Source of the DNA: Candidatus Schekmanbacteria bacterium
GTDB lineage: Bacteria; CSSED10-310; JACPHN01
Reading direction: 5' to 3'
Length of the DNA stretch: 64,000 bases
Assembly (NCBI GenBank): GCA_016188575.1
Contig: JACPHN010000041.1
Span: forward strand, 1 to 64,000
Below the pieces are notes generated by a model. It was not told the DNA's origin. It saw only the letters and a program-made list of their open reading frames with translations, and searched no databases. Shown in pieces: positions 53,701-61,550 of the stretch. The first letter of the stretch is position 1, and each line of letters begins with the position of its first letter. Both the position numbers and the translations under genes were made by a program.

Positions 53701-53852
53701 TGGGTGGCTTGACGATCTCGACGATTCTGACGGCGCTGCTGTTGCCGGCAACCGTGTGTATCGCCGAGGACCTTCCGGCGTGGGCAAGACGCCGCATCCA
53801 GGGCGCCGGGCGCCGCCTGTCGCGCCCGTGGCGCCCGGCCACAGGGACGTAG
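50766..53852 (+). CDS. RND efflux pump inner-membrane subunit, second of tandem pair
   Basis: The product has 1028 residues from GTG 50766. Landmarks are helix 1 (RPVATLVVLAALFVLGAIAL), the porter loop beginning PATEERSLFVIAEYPGASPA, helix 4 GVGMLVDNAVVVMENVHRYQ and the terminal GIVVNNGIVMIEHINHYRRR. It differs strongly from the upstream pump, so the duplication is old. No tolC-like outer-membrane gene follows; the pump must use a channel encoded elsewhere. The gap to the next gene (53853-54006) is featureless. Confidence 0.92.
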   Translation: MTVPEMSIRRPVATLVVLAALFVLGAIALDRLPLAFMPATEERSLFVIAEYPGASPAAIERLIVRPLEDALSGMSGMIHMWSHCGDDGGRVHLSFAWRVDMPAARAEVRDRVERVRRELPQDLERVVISPSWDPRSTGESVVEARIASGRNLSSDYDLLDRKIVRPLVRIPGVASVILDGVNPREVRINLRQEALRRFNLDPRRVLRSLRDNGEDRSLGVVREGEQRFLLRAPAAVKGLAAIADLPIIGTALTVADVADITFAEAPREYGRHLDGAFAIALEVVKEPSANAVEVTRAVRARLDSMAEDSELEGINVLVWHDQGEEITKTIRDLEQTGIMGAVLASIVLFLFLRSVPATLVAVACIPLSLLVACGVVWLQGRTLNTLTLLGLIVGVGMLVDNAVVVMENVHRYQEKGLESRGASLLGAREVSLAVIAATLTSVIVFSPLLFNKPTMMNVILKELAMTVCATLLASLLVSQTLIPIAASRMATYAPGADRAKLPMARLQRAYARAMRLTLRHLWLAPLLGVAVLASAIYPFQHIEKNFETNQSEMFVGIQYNISEPLSLDEKEILVNAVETQLRPHQSELEVKSIYSFWSAGFTTTRLYMTDGHNNEAQMATVRSRLPELLPQIPGLQLEVMDSTPFWQRNRGKRITAQLVGPDSEALADLAAEGRRLIEAIPGFTNAYTSTEGGSLEIHTRVDRERARAYGIAVEQPAEVLSLTLRGRDLPVLTTPSGDVRVRLVLEDGAIRGLDDLKSVALLRASLAPVPVETVATFGVVKSAEGIQRDDKVTGVWVGARFEEGTKEERTKQLQDALSTIALPPGFQWDFLSFASQREESQREFLTNLALALGLVFAVMAALFESMRQALSLMVALPFAVAGAFWALYATGTDFDQPASVGLLLLLGIVVNNGIVMIEHINHYRRRGMDRPAAMIRGGAERLRPILMTALTTLIGLVPMAVQQPSLGGIYYYSLALVIMGGLTISTILTALLLPATVCIAEDLPAWARRRIQGAGRRLSRPWRPATGT

Positions 53853-54006
53853 TGGAGCCTGTGGGTGGGCGCGCGACGACGATACCTGGCAGCCCAGCTC
53901 CGCTCGGGATACAAATGGAAACAAAGGGATGACGGAGCTGCCGTCATCGCCGCCCATGATCGCGACGCGGCAGATCGGCCGCTGACGACAGGAGCACTGC
54001 GCGCCG

Positions 54007-54876
54007 ATGACAGTTTCCGCAGACAGTAGCGTCCCCCGTGAGAAGGTCTTCCCTTGGGAGCGCGAGGGCGACCGGATCACGTTCGAGACGCCCGAACAAA
54101 CGCTGGTCGAGTACGAAATCGCGCCGTTTTCGTCGCGCATCGCTGCCGCTTTCTTTGACCGGCTCATCGTCAGCGCCGTGGTGCTGGTGATCTGGATCGG
54201 CCTGCTGCTGCCGTCGGTGGCGCTCGAGGTCGATCTCGGCGCGGCCGGCGACGCCCTCGGAACGACGTCGTATCTGATCGCGGCCGCGCTCGTCCTGCAG
54301 TTTCTGTCGACGACGTTCTATTTCGTGTGGGCAGAGGTCCGCGGGTGCGGACAAACGATCGGCAAGCGACTCATCGGCATCCGCACGGTGCTCGCGACGG
54401 GCCAGGGGATCACCATCGGCCCGGCGCTGCTGCGCAATCTCGCTCGGGTCGTGGACGAGCTCCCGCTGCTGTGGCTGATCCCCGCGCTGACGCGGGGAAA
54501 GCGGCGCATCGGCGACTATCTCGCGGGCACGTACGTCGTGGTCGCGGCGCGGGAGGGCTCGGGGCGCAAGACGGCGGCCGCAGAGGCGCTCGGCGCTCCA
54601 AGCTACGGAGCCCTGGGCATGCGGCGCTTCTATTTTTCCGCGGAGACTGCGGCGAAGCTCTACCCCGATGATCTCAACTTGCTCGAGCACGTGCACGAGC
54701 GCCTCGGCCACGCGCCGGAATCGCAAACCCATGCAGTTCTTGGCGAAGTCGCGGAGCGCTACATCGAGCGGCTGGCGCTGCTTGCGGACGCCGATCGTAT
54801 CCGCGCCGCGCCGGATCGGTTTCTGCTCGAGCTGGAGCTGTTTCTGCGCGATCGCTTTGAAGGGCAGGCGTATTGA
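54007..54876 (+). CDS. RDD-family membrane protein
   Basis: The product has 289 residues from ATG 54007, after AGGAG. The RDD domain spans about 35-180: an Arg in ISSR-like position (APFSSRIAAAFFDRLIVSAV), two further helices, and the loop RGCGQTIGKRLIGIRTVLAT with ALTRGKRRIGDYLAGTYVVV. About 100 C-terminal residues form a soluble helical domain (LLEHVHERLGHAPESQTHAV). RDD proteins are of poorly known function; some are proposed Na+/H+ antiporters. It may belong to the transcript of the RND genes but is separated by 154 bases. Confidence 0.88.
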   Translation: MTVSADSSVPREKVFPWEREGDRITFETPEQTLVEYEIAPFSSRIAAAFFDRLIVSAVVLVIWIGLLLPSVALEVDLGAAGDALGTTSYLIAAALVLQFLSTTFYFVWAEVRGCGQTIGKRLIGIRTVLATGQGITIGPALLRNLARVVDELPLLWLIPALTRGKRRIGDYLAGTYVVVAAREGSGRKTAAAEALGAPSYGALGMRRFYFSAETAAKLYPDDLNLLEHVHERLGHAPESQTHAVLGEVAERYIERLALLADADRIRAAPDRFLLELELFLRDRFEGQAY

Positions 54877-54903
54877 TTGCGCCGTTGTGGGGGCACGTGG
54901 CGG

Positions 54904-55164
54904 TCAGCAGGAGGCGCGCTCGGGAGTTGCGGGCAGGTGGCCGTGGTCGCGCAGCCAGGCGCGGATCTCGGGAGAGAGCAAGGCGAGCGGCTCGCCGCGA
55001 AAAAGCGCCGCGGTGTCGCCGGACGCGAACGCGTGCTCGGCCTGCGGGAGACGCACCACCTTCAGCGCGACGGTGCGGCCCGTCGCGCCTTGCACGGCGC
55101 GAAAGACGCGGCCCATCCCGCCTTCACCCACAAGTGCGACGATGCGATAGCCCGGGATTCTCAT
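54904..55164 (-). pseudogene. Ser/Thr protein kinase N-lobe fragment
   Basis: The frame from ATG 55164 reads MRIPGYRIVALVGEGGMGRV and FRAVQGATGRTVALKVV, the first three strands of a Hanks kinase with glycine loop and the VALK lysine. It then passes into unrelated sequence ending ALLSPEIRAWLRDHGHLPAT. The C-helix, HRD and DFG parts are missing. The fragment is 86 residues long (91 from the ATG at 55179) and lies beside copy E of the dispersed repeat. It is most likely left from a deletion. Confidence 0.6.
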
Positions 55165-55179
55165 GCGCGGCGCCAGCAT

Positions 55180-55310
55180 GATCGTTTTCGCTCCCCTCCC
55201 CCAAGCGCTCGGATAAGGAACAGGCAGGCACAAGCGACCTCCGTCCGCGCGCGGGGGGAGGGTCAGGGTGGGGCGCTTCACGATGCGCCTCCCGAGCGAC
55301 TTCCAGTCAA
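55180..55310 (-). repeat. Dispersed palindromic intergenic repeat, copy E
   Basis: On the minus strand GGCGCATCGTGAAGCGCCCC and ACCCTGACCCTCCCCCCGCG resemble the GAGCGCATCACGAAGATCCC and CCACCTCACC segment of copy A. It lies in opposite orientation to copies A-C, between the kinase fragment and the Uma2 gene. The outer arms are poorly kept. Confidence 0.45.
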
Positions 55311-55444
55311 ACCTGAGGGCAATTAGAGGTACTGCCGGCCTGGCGCTTTGGCAACCTCGGCGGGCTGCCTGAATCCTCCACCGCTTGGCCACTGCCCCGT
55401 TCGGCGCTATCCTCAAGCCGGGCCTCGCACGAAAGGAGCCGACC

Positions 55445-55993
55445 TTGAGCACCGACGTCCAGGAACGTCTGATTAGCGCCGACGAGTTCGAGCGCATCGC
55501 GCACCGATACGGTCGCTCCGAGCTCATCGATGGGAGGGTTGTGGAGTTGCCGCCCGCAGGACTTGAGCATGGCGCTATCGAAAGCAGCATCAGCGCAATA
55601 CTGCGCGCCTTCATCCGCAAACACAGGCTCGGCTATGTTGGAACCGGCGAAGTAGGCTGCAAGCTGCCAAGCGGCCGCGTTCGTGCTCCAGATGTGTTGT
55701 TCGTCCGCCAGGACCGCCTCAAGGATGTTCAACTACGACGGTTCCTCCCCTTCGCCCCCGACCTGGCGGTGGAGGTGGTGTCGCCGGACGACAGCGCCAG
55801 GGAGGTTCGCGAAAAGGCCAGCGAATGGATCGCCGCCGGCTCCGAGCAGGTCTGGGCAGTTGATCCCGGAACCTGCACCGTCACCGTCTACGAGCGCGGC
55901 GTGCCGCCCCGCGTGTGCGGCGAAGGCGCGACGGTGGACGGGAGCTCGATCCTGCCCGGCTTTTCCTGCCCCGTGGCCGAGATCTTCGCCTAG
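55445..55993 (+). CDS. Uma2-family endonuclease-like protein
   Basis: The product has 182 residues from TTG 55445, eight bases after GAAAGGAG; an upstream in-frame ATG lacks such a site. The fold is PD-(D/E)XK. Landmarks are the start DEFERIAHRYGRSELIDGRV, LPSGRVRAPDVLFVRQDRL with the active-site Asp, DLAVEVVSPDDSAREVREKA with the Glu and Lys, and EQVWAVDPGTCTVTVYERG. The family is often multicopy in large genomes and its function is unknown, although a restriction-like nuclease activity is predicted. It stands alone. Confidence 0.9.
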   Translation: MSTDVQERLISADEFERIAHRYGRSELIDGRVVELPPAGLEHGAIESSISAILRAFIRKHRLGYVGTGEVGCKLPSGRVRAPDVLFVRQDRLKDVQLRRFLPFAPDLAVEVVSPDDSAREVREKASEWIAAGSEQVWAVDPGTCTVTVYERGVPPRVCGEGATVDGSSILPGFSCPVAEIFA

Positions 55994-55994
55994 C

Positions 55995-56085
55995 AGGGCA
56001 GCGGCCAGATGCTGTCGTTCGCCGCGATCAAGAATGGCCACCACGCACCGCGTATCCAGCAGCACCGGCCGCCTTTCGCGGCGCC
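55995..56085 (-). pseudogene. PIN-domain (VapC-like) N-terminal remnant
   Basis: The minus strand encodes RPVLLDTRCVVAILDRGERQ followed by HLAAAL. This is the first strand and helix of a PIN-domain toxin, where the consensus is L-L-D-T-x-x-x-V-A-L-L-D-R-x-E-x-H. Only about 25-30 residues are kept, and no antitoxin gene lies beside it. It is antisense to the upstream region of the beta-helix gene. Confidence 0.5.
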
Positions 56086-56093
56086 GTAGCGGG

Positions 56094-57686
56094 ATGCCCG
56101 CGATCGTGGTTTCCAGGCGTCGCCGCTCACCCGCATTCGTCTCCGCCTGCCTGCTGCTTGCAGGCGTCTCGCTGACAGCATGCACCAGTGGTCCGGCCCT
56201 GCCCCCGCCCGCGGAAGCCAGTCCCGAGCCGCGCGCCTTTCTTGGCGGGGCTCCGTTTCCCGCCCTCACCCTCACACGCCTGCCGGGCCAGGCGCCCCCC
56301 TACCTCGGCGCGCCGTCCCCCCGGCGGGAGCTCTTCGCGGCGCCGTCGCTGGCAGGACCGGGCGACGGCAGCCGAGAGTCGCCGTGGACCGACCTGCGTG
56401 GAGCGCTTCGCCGGCTAGAACCAGGCGACCACCTCACGCTACTGCCCGGCGTGTGGACTGCGGCTATGCACCTGGACGAGCACTGCCGAAACGGCCTTCC
56501 CGAGGCCCCGATTCGCCTCTCCGCCGCACCGCGCTCGCGCCTGGTGCCCCCCGAGGGCGCGCGGTTCGGGCTGTTCGTCGAGCGCTCCTTTTGGGCGATC
56601 GACGGCATCGAGGTGTCACCCACGGGCGCCGGCACGGTCGCCGTGCTTGTCCATGACGCCCAGAACGTCCACCTGTCACGCTGCTTTCTACACGACGGCA
56701 AAGCCAACGGGCTCGTGATCGGCCCAGGCGCCCGCAACGTCACCGTAGAGCAATGCGAAATCAGCGGCTTCCAGCGGGGCTCCGCCGACGCGCACGGCGT
56801 GACGATCCTGCCGGCCACGACCGGCATCCGCTTGGAGAACAATCACGTTCACCACAACTCCGGCGACTCCGTGCAAATCGTCGGCCCCGAGCAGCTTGCC
56901 ACCGACCCGTTCGATCCCCGCCACCTGCCTCTCAAACCTGCGCGCGACATCACCGTGCGCGGCAACCGGATGCACGAAGACCGAGAAAATGCGGTGGACA
57001 TAAAGACCGCCACAGACGTGGAGATCTCGCAAAATCGCATCTGGGGCTATCGCCCAAGCTCTGGCTCGCGTTTCGGCGAGGCGGTCGTCGTCCACTATGG
57101 CGCGACCAACGTAACGGTCCGCGAAAATCTTGTCGCTGGCGCTCATACCGGGATCGTCGTCGACCGCGGCACGCTTGCCGGCCAACCCGCCGCGGCACTA
57201 CCCCGTCAAATCGTCCTCGAACGGAATTACTTGCGCGGCGATGCCCGCGCCGACACGGCCATTTTCGTGATCGACTCGGAGCGCGTCGAAGTCCTCCACA
57301 ACGTCATCGAGGCCTACCCGACAGCGCTGGTTTTTCTCGGAAGAGACGGCCGAAACCCGCGTCACGTCGCCGTCAACAATCTCGCCATCGACCCCTCGCG
57401 CCTGGCGTTCCGCGCCTCGCGGCTCGCGGATGTCGCGCGTTTCGAGCATAACGTGTTCGCGCTTTCCGGCTCCGAGCTCCGGTGTCGCGTCGGACGGCAA
57501 ACCGTGCCGTTGCGCTCCGTGCTCGCCGAGGGCCTCCTGCCAGCAACCGTCATCGCCGGCTCGGTTCACGTCCCGGGCGGCGACCTCGACCGGATCGCGG
57601 GCGTCAGCGTCATTGACCGAGGAGCCCCCATTCCGGGGCGGAACTTCCTGGGAGCCGCGCCCGACATCGGGATCGCGGAGCACTGA
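56094..57686 (+). CDS. Right-handed parallel beta-helix lipoprotein
   Basis: The product has 530 residues from ATG 56094; ATG 56034 is in frame and would add 20. A lipoprotein signal is visible (FVSACLLLAGVSLTACTS). From about residue 90 the chain has beta-helix coils with Asn/His ladders (NVHLSRCFLHDGKANGLVIG, NVTVEQCEISGFQRGSADAH, GIRLENNHVHHNSGDSVQIV, DVEISQNRIWGYRPSSGSRF). The family includes carbohydrate-binding or polysaccharide-degrading proteins and adhesins. No catalytic motif of pectate lyases was identified. The protein is likely in the outer membrane or periplasm. Confidence 0.8.
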   Translation: MPAIVVSRRRRSPAFVSACLLLAGVSLTACTSGPALPPPAEASPEPRAFLGGAPFPALTLTRLPGQAPPYLGAPSPRRELFAAPSLAGPGDGSRESPWTDLRGALRRLEPGDHLTLLPGVWTAAMHLDEHCRNGLPEAPIRLSAAPRSRLVPPEGARFGLFVERSFWAIDGIEVSPTGAGTVAVLVHDAQNVHLSRCFLHDGKANGLVIGPGARNVTVEQCEISGFQRGSADAHGVTILPATTGIRLENNHVHHNSGDSVQIVGPEQLATDPFDPRHLPLKPARDITVRGNRMHEDRENAVDIKTATDVEISQNRIWGYRPSSGSRFGEAVVVHYGATNVTVRENLVAGAHTGIVVDRGTLAGQPAAALPRQIVLERNYLRGDARADTAIFVIDSERVEVLHNVIEAYPTALVFLGRDGRNPRHVAVNNLAIDPSRLAFRASRLADVARFEHNVFALSGSELRCRVGRQTVPLRSVLAEGLLPATVIAGSVHVPGGDLDRIAGVSVIDRGAPIPGRNFLGAAPDIGIAEH

Positions 57687-57790
57687 CGAGCTACTCCTCC
57701 GCGCGCCGCTCGTGAAAAACCATTCCGGCGCGGCTACAATGGTCAGGATCGTGTTTCCGCAGCTATCGATTACCGCGTCAAGGAGCTCCC

Positions 57791-60187
57791 ATGCCGACCT
57801 GCACAGGCCATCGAGCGCGTCCGCGCCGCGCCCTCGCCTTTGTCTTGCTCGCCCTCGCCCTGAGCCGCCCATCCTTCGCCGCCGCCGCGGGCGCGGCCGA
57901 AGGCGGGCCGCAAGCGCGCTCCGCCACGCCTGTAACGCTGCTGCCACCGGTCCTCGAAGGCGCCGCCGGCGTACGCCTCACCTGGTCCGAAGCAAGCGCT
58001 CCCGATTTTTCCCATTACGCGGTCTGGCGATCCGAAACACCGCTTCCCGTTCCGTCGCTGGACCTTCTCGGCGCCGTCCTCGCGGCGCTCGGCGTGACCG
58101 CGGCGCTGCTCGCGCTCCGCGTCGGGCACCGCGCTCACCCGGTGCGGCGGCGCGTCGCCACGGCCGCAATTATTGCCGCCCTGGTCGGGCTCTGGGTCAT
58201 CACCGCCGAGCAGGCCTCCTCGGTCTCCATTGCCGATCTGCCGCCGGCGCCCGGCGAAGGCGTCTGGCTCACGACCATCGACGATCGCGCCACGACGACC
58301 TACCTCGACTCGGCCGTTCCCGCAGGAGTTTATTTCTACCGCATCTACCTCTTCACCACCGGCGACGACATGGTGTCGTCCAACGAGCAACCCTTCTACG
58401 ATCTCGCACCGACGCCGACGCCGACTCCGACCGAAACGCGAACCCCCACGGTGACTCCGACCGCCACCCGCACACGCACGCCAATCCAGTCACCGACCCC
58501 GTCGCCGACCATCACGCCCACGTCGATCCCCACCATCAACGCCAACCTGTACCTTGCCGAGCTACGGCTGACACAAGCGACCGACATCGGTCTGTCTCCC
58601 AAGGCCAACCTCGGCGCCGTTACCGTCCCGCGCATCGCCGGCCGGACCGCCGTGGTCCGCGCGTTCGTCGGTGTCAGCGGCTACAGTTACCTCGTTGATT
58701 CCGTCTCTGCTCGGCTGCGCGCCTACAGCGGCGGCGACGAGCTTTCCGGATCGCCGCTTGTGGCATCGATCGACAAGCTGCCCGAATCGGCCAGTGAAGC
58801 GGCGTGGAGCGACTCGATCAACTTCACGATTCCTTCGGGGTGGCTGGAAGAAGGCACGAGCTTCGTTCTGGAGATCGACCCGGACAATGCCTACGCCGAG
58901 ACCGACGAGACCGACAACCGAGCTCCTGGCTCGGGCACCACGCCCTTCGAGCTCGTGTCCACTCCCGATCTGGATCTCATGATCGTGCCGGTCACGCATG
59001 CCGGCGTACCACCTGACAGCGCCGCCTTCGACGATGTGCAGGACTGGTTGCAGTGGACCTATCCGGTCCCGGACGTCAGCAGGCAGATCCATAGCTCGGT
59101 GACGTACTCGGGGCCGCCCGTGAGCAGCGATGGCACGAACTGGGATGCGGTTCTCGACTTCGTGACCGACATCCGCGGGATGGAGACATCCGCGCCGAAT
59201 CGGTATTACTACGGTGTTTTTTATCCGGGATACGACTACGGCGTCGTCGGTCTGGGGTGGATGCCGTACTATCCATCCAGTCCGTTGCCGGTGGCCGTGG
59301 GCACGGATCGCTCGTTTGCCGCGGGGGAGACGGGAGCACATGAAATCGGCCACAATCACGGCCGGAGGCATGTGGCGGCAAGCGGCAGTGGTTGCGGGAC
59401 GCCGTCCGGTACCGATGCAAGCTACCCGTACGCGAACGGCATCATCGGCGTGGTGGGTTGGAGAGCCGGCGCTACGGAGCTTTACGGCAAGGCGGCCTAC
59501 AGAGACTATATGAGCTATTGCAACACGACGTGGATATCTGATTATAACTACAAGGCCTTCTACGACTGGGACGCCTATTATAACTCCGCCCGCGGGAGCG
59601 CAGCGCCGAACCCGACCTCCGAGCGCGTCTACTATCTGTCGGGTGTTGTCCGTGCTGGGCGCGCGACGACGACGATGGCGGCCGAGCTCAGGGACCACGC
59701 GCCAACACCCGACGAGGGCGCGCTCGTGCTTGAGCTGCTCGACGCCAGCGGCGGCGTCGTTGCCCTCCACCACGCCGCTTCGGCACCTGCCGACCACATC
59801 ACCGGTGTCAGCGCGTTTCAGGTCAAGGTGGCGCTGGGCCGCGGCGTCGCCGTGTCTGGTTACCGGCTCAGCAGCCAATCGGGCGCCGTCCTCGCGGAGG
59901 AGATGCGGACCGGGAAAGCGCCGGAAGTCACGCAGCTCGCGGCGCGGCGCAGCGTCGGGGAAGACATCGAGATATCCTGGAGCGATTCCGTGGGCAGGGG
60001 CGGGCTCGCCGTGGTCATGACCGATACGGGCCCGGATGGGAGTTTCGAGGTCAGGGCAATCGGCGCCAACACCGGCTCGGCGCGCCTTCGCGGAGGGGTG
60101 GGCGAGCTTGCCGCTCGGCATGTTAGCCGCCTGCGCCTGCTGGTGTCGGACGGAGCTCGCAGCACCATCATGGAACGTCCGCTGTAG
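57791..60187 (+). CDS. Secreted metzincin-type zinc protease with internal membrane helices and Thr-Pro linker
   Basis: The product has 798 residues from ATG 57791 after AAGGAG. A signal peptide (LAFVLLALALSRPSFAAAAG) precedes an FN3-like domain (GVRLTWSEASAPDFSHYAVW). That domain is interrupted by two hydrophobic helices (LDLLGAVLAALGVTAALLAL; VATAAIIAALVGLWVITAEQ), an unusual arrangement. A Thr-Pro linker spans about residues 207-245. A CARDB-like beta domain follows (FVLEIDPDNAYAETDETDNR). The protease motif HEIGHNHGRRH gives zinc ligands His517, His521 and His527 with Glu518; the later YRDYMSYCNTTW has the Met-turn. A beta domain closes the chain. The ECF sigma gene starts 14 bases later. 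Confidence 0.82.
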   Translation: MPTCTGHRARPRRALAFVLLALALSRPSFAAAAGAAEGGPQARSATPVTLLPPVLEGAAGVRLTWSEASAPDFSHYAVWRSETPLPVPSLDLLGAVLAALGVTAALLALRVGHRAHPVRRRVATAAIIAALVGLWVITAEQASSVSIADLPPAPGEGVWLTTIDDRATTTYLDSAVPAGVYFYRIYLFTTGDDMVSSNEQPFYDLAPTPTPTPTETRTPTVTPTATRTRTPIQSPTPSPTITPTSIPTINANLYLAELRLTQATDIGLSPKANLGAVTVPRIAGRTAVVRAFVGVSGYSYLVDSVSARLRAYSGGDELSGSPLVASIDKLPESASEAAWSDSINFTIPSGWLEEGTSFVLEIDPDNAYAETDETDNRAPGSGTTPFELVSTPDLDLMIVPVTHAGVPPDSAAFDDVQDWLQWTYPVPDVSRQIHSSVTYSGPPVSSDGTNWDAVLDFVTDIRGMETSAPNRYYYGVFYPGYDYGVVGLGWMPYYPSSPLPVAVGTDRSFAAGETGAHEIGHNHGRRHVAASGSGCGTPSGTDASYPYANGIIGVVGWRAGATELYGKAAYRDYMSYCNTTWISDYNYKAFYDWDAYYNSARGSAAPNPTSERVYYLSGVVRAGRATTTMAAELRDHAPTPDEGALVLELLDASGGVVALHHAASAPADHITGVSAFQVKVALGRGVAVSGYRLSSQSGAVLAEEMRTGKAPEVTQLAARRSVGEDIEISWSDSVGRGGLAVVMTDTGPDGSFEVRAIGANTGSARLRGGVGELAARHVSRLRLLVSDGARSTIMERPL

Positions 60188-60201
60188 GCAGCACAGGACC
60201 G

Positions 60202-60729
60202 ATGCCTGACGTTGACATCAGTGAGCTCGTGCGGCGCTACGGACCGATGGTGTTTCGCCGCGCCCGCTACCTGCTCGGCAACGACGCGGAGGCCCAGGAT
60301 GCGGTGCAAGAAGTCTTTGTCCGGCTGGTCAACAAGATCGACTCCTTCCGCGCGGAGAGCCAGCCGTCGACGTGGCTCTACCGGATCACGACGAACTACT
60401 GCCTGAACCTCATCCGCGACCGCGGACGGCGCCGGGAGCTTCTCGAGCAGCATGCGACGAGCACGGAGGATGACCCGGACCCGGGAGCTCCGGATCCCGA
60501 GCTCATGGCACTGATGCGCCGGCTGCTGGCCGCCGCCGATCCGCTGCAGGCGCAAGCGGCAATCTACGTCCACGTGGACGGCATGAGCCACGCCGAGGCC
60601 GCGGCGCTACTCAACGTGTCTCGCAGAACGGTGGGTAACCTGCTCGAACGCTTCGAGAAATGGGCGCGGCGCAACCTGGAGGGGCTCGTGCCCAACAACG
60701 CAGCCGGCGGGTCTAACTATACGAAATGA
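60202..60729 (+). CDS. ECF-type RNA polymerase sigma factor
   Basis: The product has 175 residues from ATG 60202. Region 2 reads YGPMVFRRARYLLGNDAEAQ, DAVQEVFVRLVNKIDSFRAE and TWLYRITTNYCLNLIRDRGR, and region 4 reads DGMSHAEAAALLNVSRRTVG. There is no region 3, as usual in ECF factors. Its last four bases (ATGA) overlap the start of the membrane anti-sigma gene. It probably transcribes this operon itself, but a -35/-10 pair in the upstream coding sequence could not be identified with confidence. Confidence 0.95.
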   Translation: MPDVDISELVRRYGPMVFRRARYLLGNDAEAQDAVQEVFVRLVNKIDSFRAESQPSTWLYRITTNYCLNLIRDRGRRRELLEQHATSTEDDPDPGAPDPELMALMRRLLAAADPLQAQAAIYVHVDGMSHAEAAALLNVSRRTVGNLLERFEKWARRNLEGLVPNNAAGGSNYTK

Positions 60730-61550
60730 GTAACCTGGACTATTCAAAGCTGTCGGGCAAGAACCCGGATTGTCCCTCGGAGCTGCTGCTGGATCGGTTC
60801 CACGGCGGTGAGCTTCCCAGCGCAGAAAGCGCCGCAGTTGAACGGCACAGCGCGCAGTGCCCGGCCTGTACGGCCAGGCTGGCGCTGCGGCAGCGCGGCG
60901 CTGCGGCTTTCCCCGCGCTGCGGCTGGACGAGGTCGCCGATAAGTGCGTGCGCCTGGACGCGCAGCGCCGCGTCTGTAGAACCTACCGCAGCTCGGTGTG
61001 GCAGCGCTTTGCGGAGCGGCTCTCGGCGACCAGGCGCGTGCACCTGAGCTGGATCGCGGCCGCGGCGACCGCCGCCGCGGCCATCTTCGTGGCGCTCCTG
61101 CCGCAGCTTCGTCACGATGGCGGCATCGACGGGACCGGAATCCACATGAAGGGCGGCCCCCGGCTTCACGTCGTGCGCGAGCGCAGCGGTGCCGTCGCCG
61201 AGCTGGCGGACGGCGAGCTCGTGCGTGCTGGTGATCGGCTCCAGTTCCGAGTCGATCTCCCGGCGGACGCAGAAGTCATGGTGGTTGGCGTCGAATCGTC
61301 CGGCGCGATTTACCCGTGTTACCCGCTCGGCGCGTCCGGCTCCACAGCGGCGCGCGCCGGTGCCGGCATCGCGCTGGCAGGCGCCGTCGAGCTGGACGAC
61401 AGCGCCGGCGACGAATACCTTCATCTCGTCGTTTGCCCGCGCCACTTTGCCCTGCACAACCTTTCGGCGCCTGCCCGAGGAGCCATGGCTGTCGCCGGTG
61501 GAGACGGGTGTCGGAGTGACTCCATCCACATCGTGAAGGAGGTACCGTGA
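60726..61550 (+). CDS. Membrane anti-sigma factor with zinc-binding N-terminus
   Basis: The product has 274 residues. The N-terminus is a zf-HC2/ZAS-type motif (ERHSAQCPACTARLALRQRG, H-x-x-x-C-x-x-C) that should hold the sigma factor. A membrane helix (LSWIAAAATAAAAIFVALLP) separates it from a periplasmic domain of about 150 residues (LADGELVRAGDRLQFRVDLP, AEVMVVGVESSGAIYPCYPL) resembling DUF4384. DUF4384 often occurs with caspase-type or FHA proteins. The periplasmic part probably senses envelope state. The GTG start of the caspase gene overlaps its stop. Confidence 0.9.
   Translation: MSNLDYSKLSGKNPDCPSELLLDRFHGGELPSAESAAVERHSAQCPACTARLALRQRGAAAFPALRLDEVADKCVRLDAQRRVCRTYRSSVWQRFAERLSATRRVHLSWIAAAATAAAAIFVALLPQLRHDGGIDGTGIHMKGGPRLHVVRERSGAVAELADGELVRAGDRLQFRVDLPADAEVMVVGVESSGAIYPCYPLGASGSTAARAGAGIALAGAVELDDSAGDEYLHLVVCPRHFALHNLSAPARGAMAVAGGDGCRSDSIHIVKEVP

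Noticed and set aside
55445-56085. Uma2 gene and PIN fragment as a toxin-antitoxin system
   Set aside because: They lie on opposite strands, the PIN part is a short remnant, and Uma2 proteins are not known as antitoxins.
58410-58545. Short tandem DNA repeats encoding the Thr-Pro linker
   Set aside because: The repeats are imperfect and explained by a flexible linker (PTPTPTPTETRTPTVTPTAT). No separate element is needed.
58562-60121. A minus-strand open frame of about 519 codons opposite the metzincin gene
   Set aside because: No domain or start signal was found, and the plus strand holds the clear zinc-protease motif and signal peptide.
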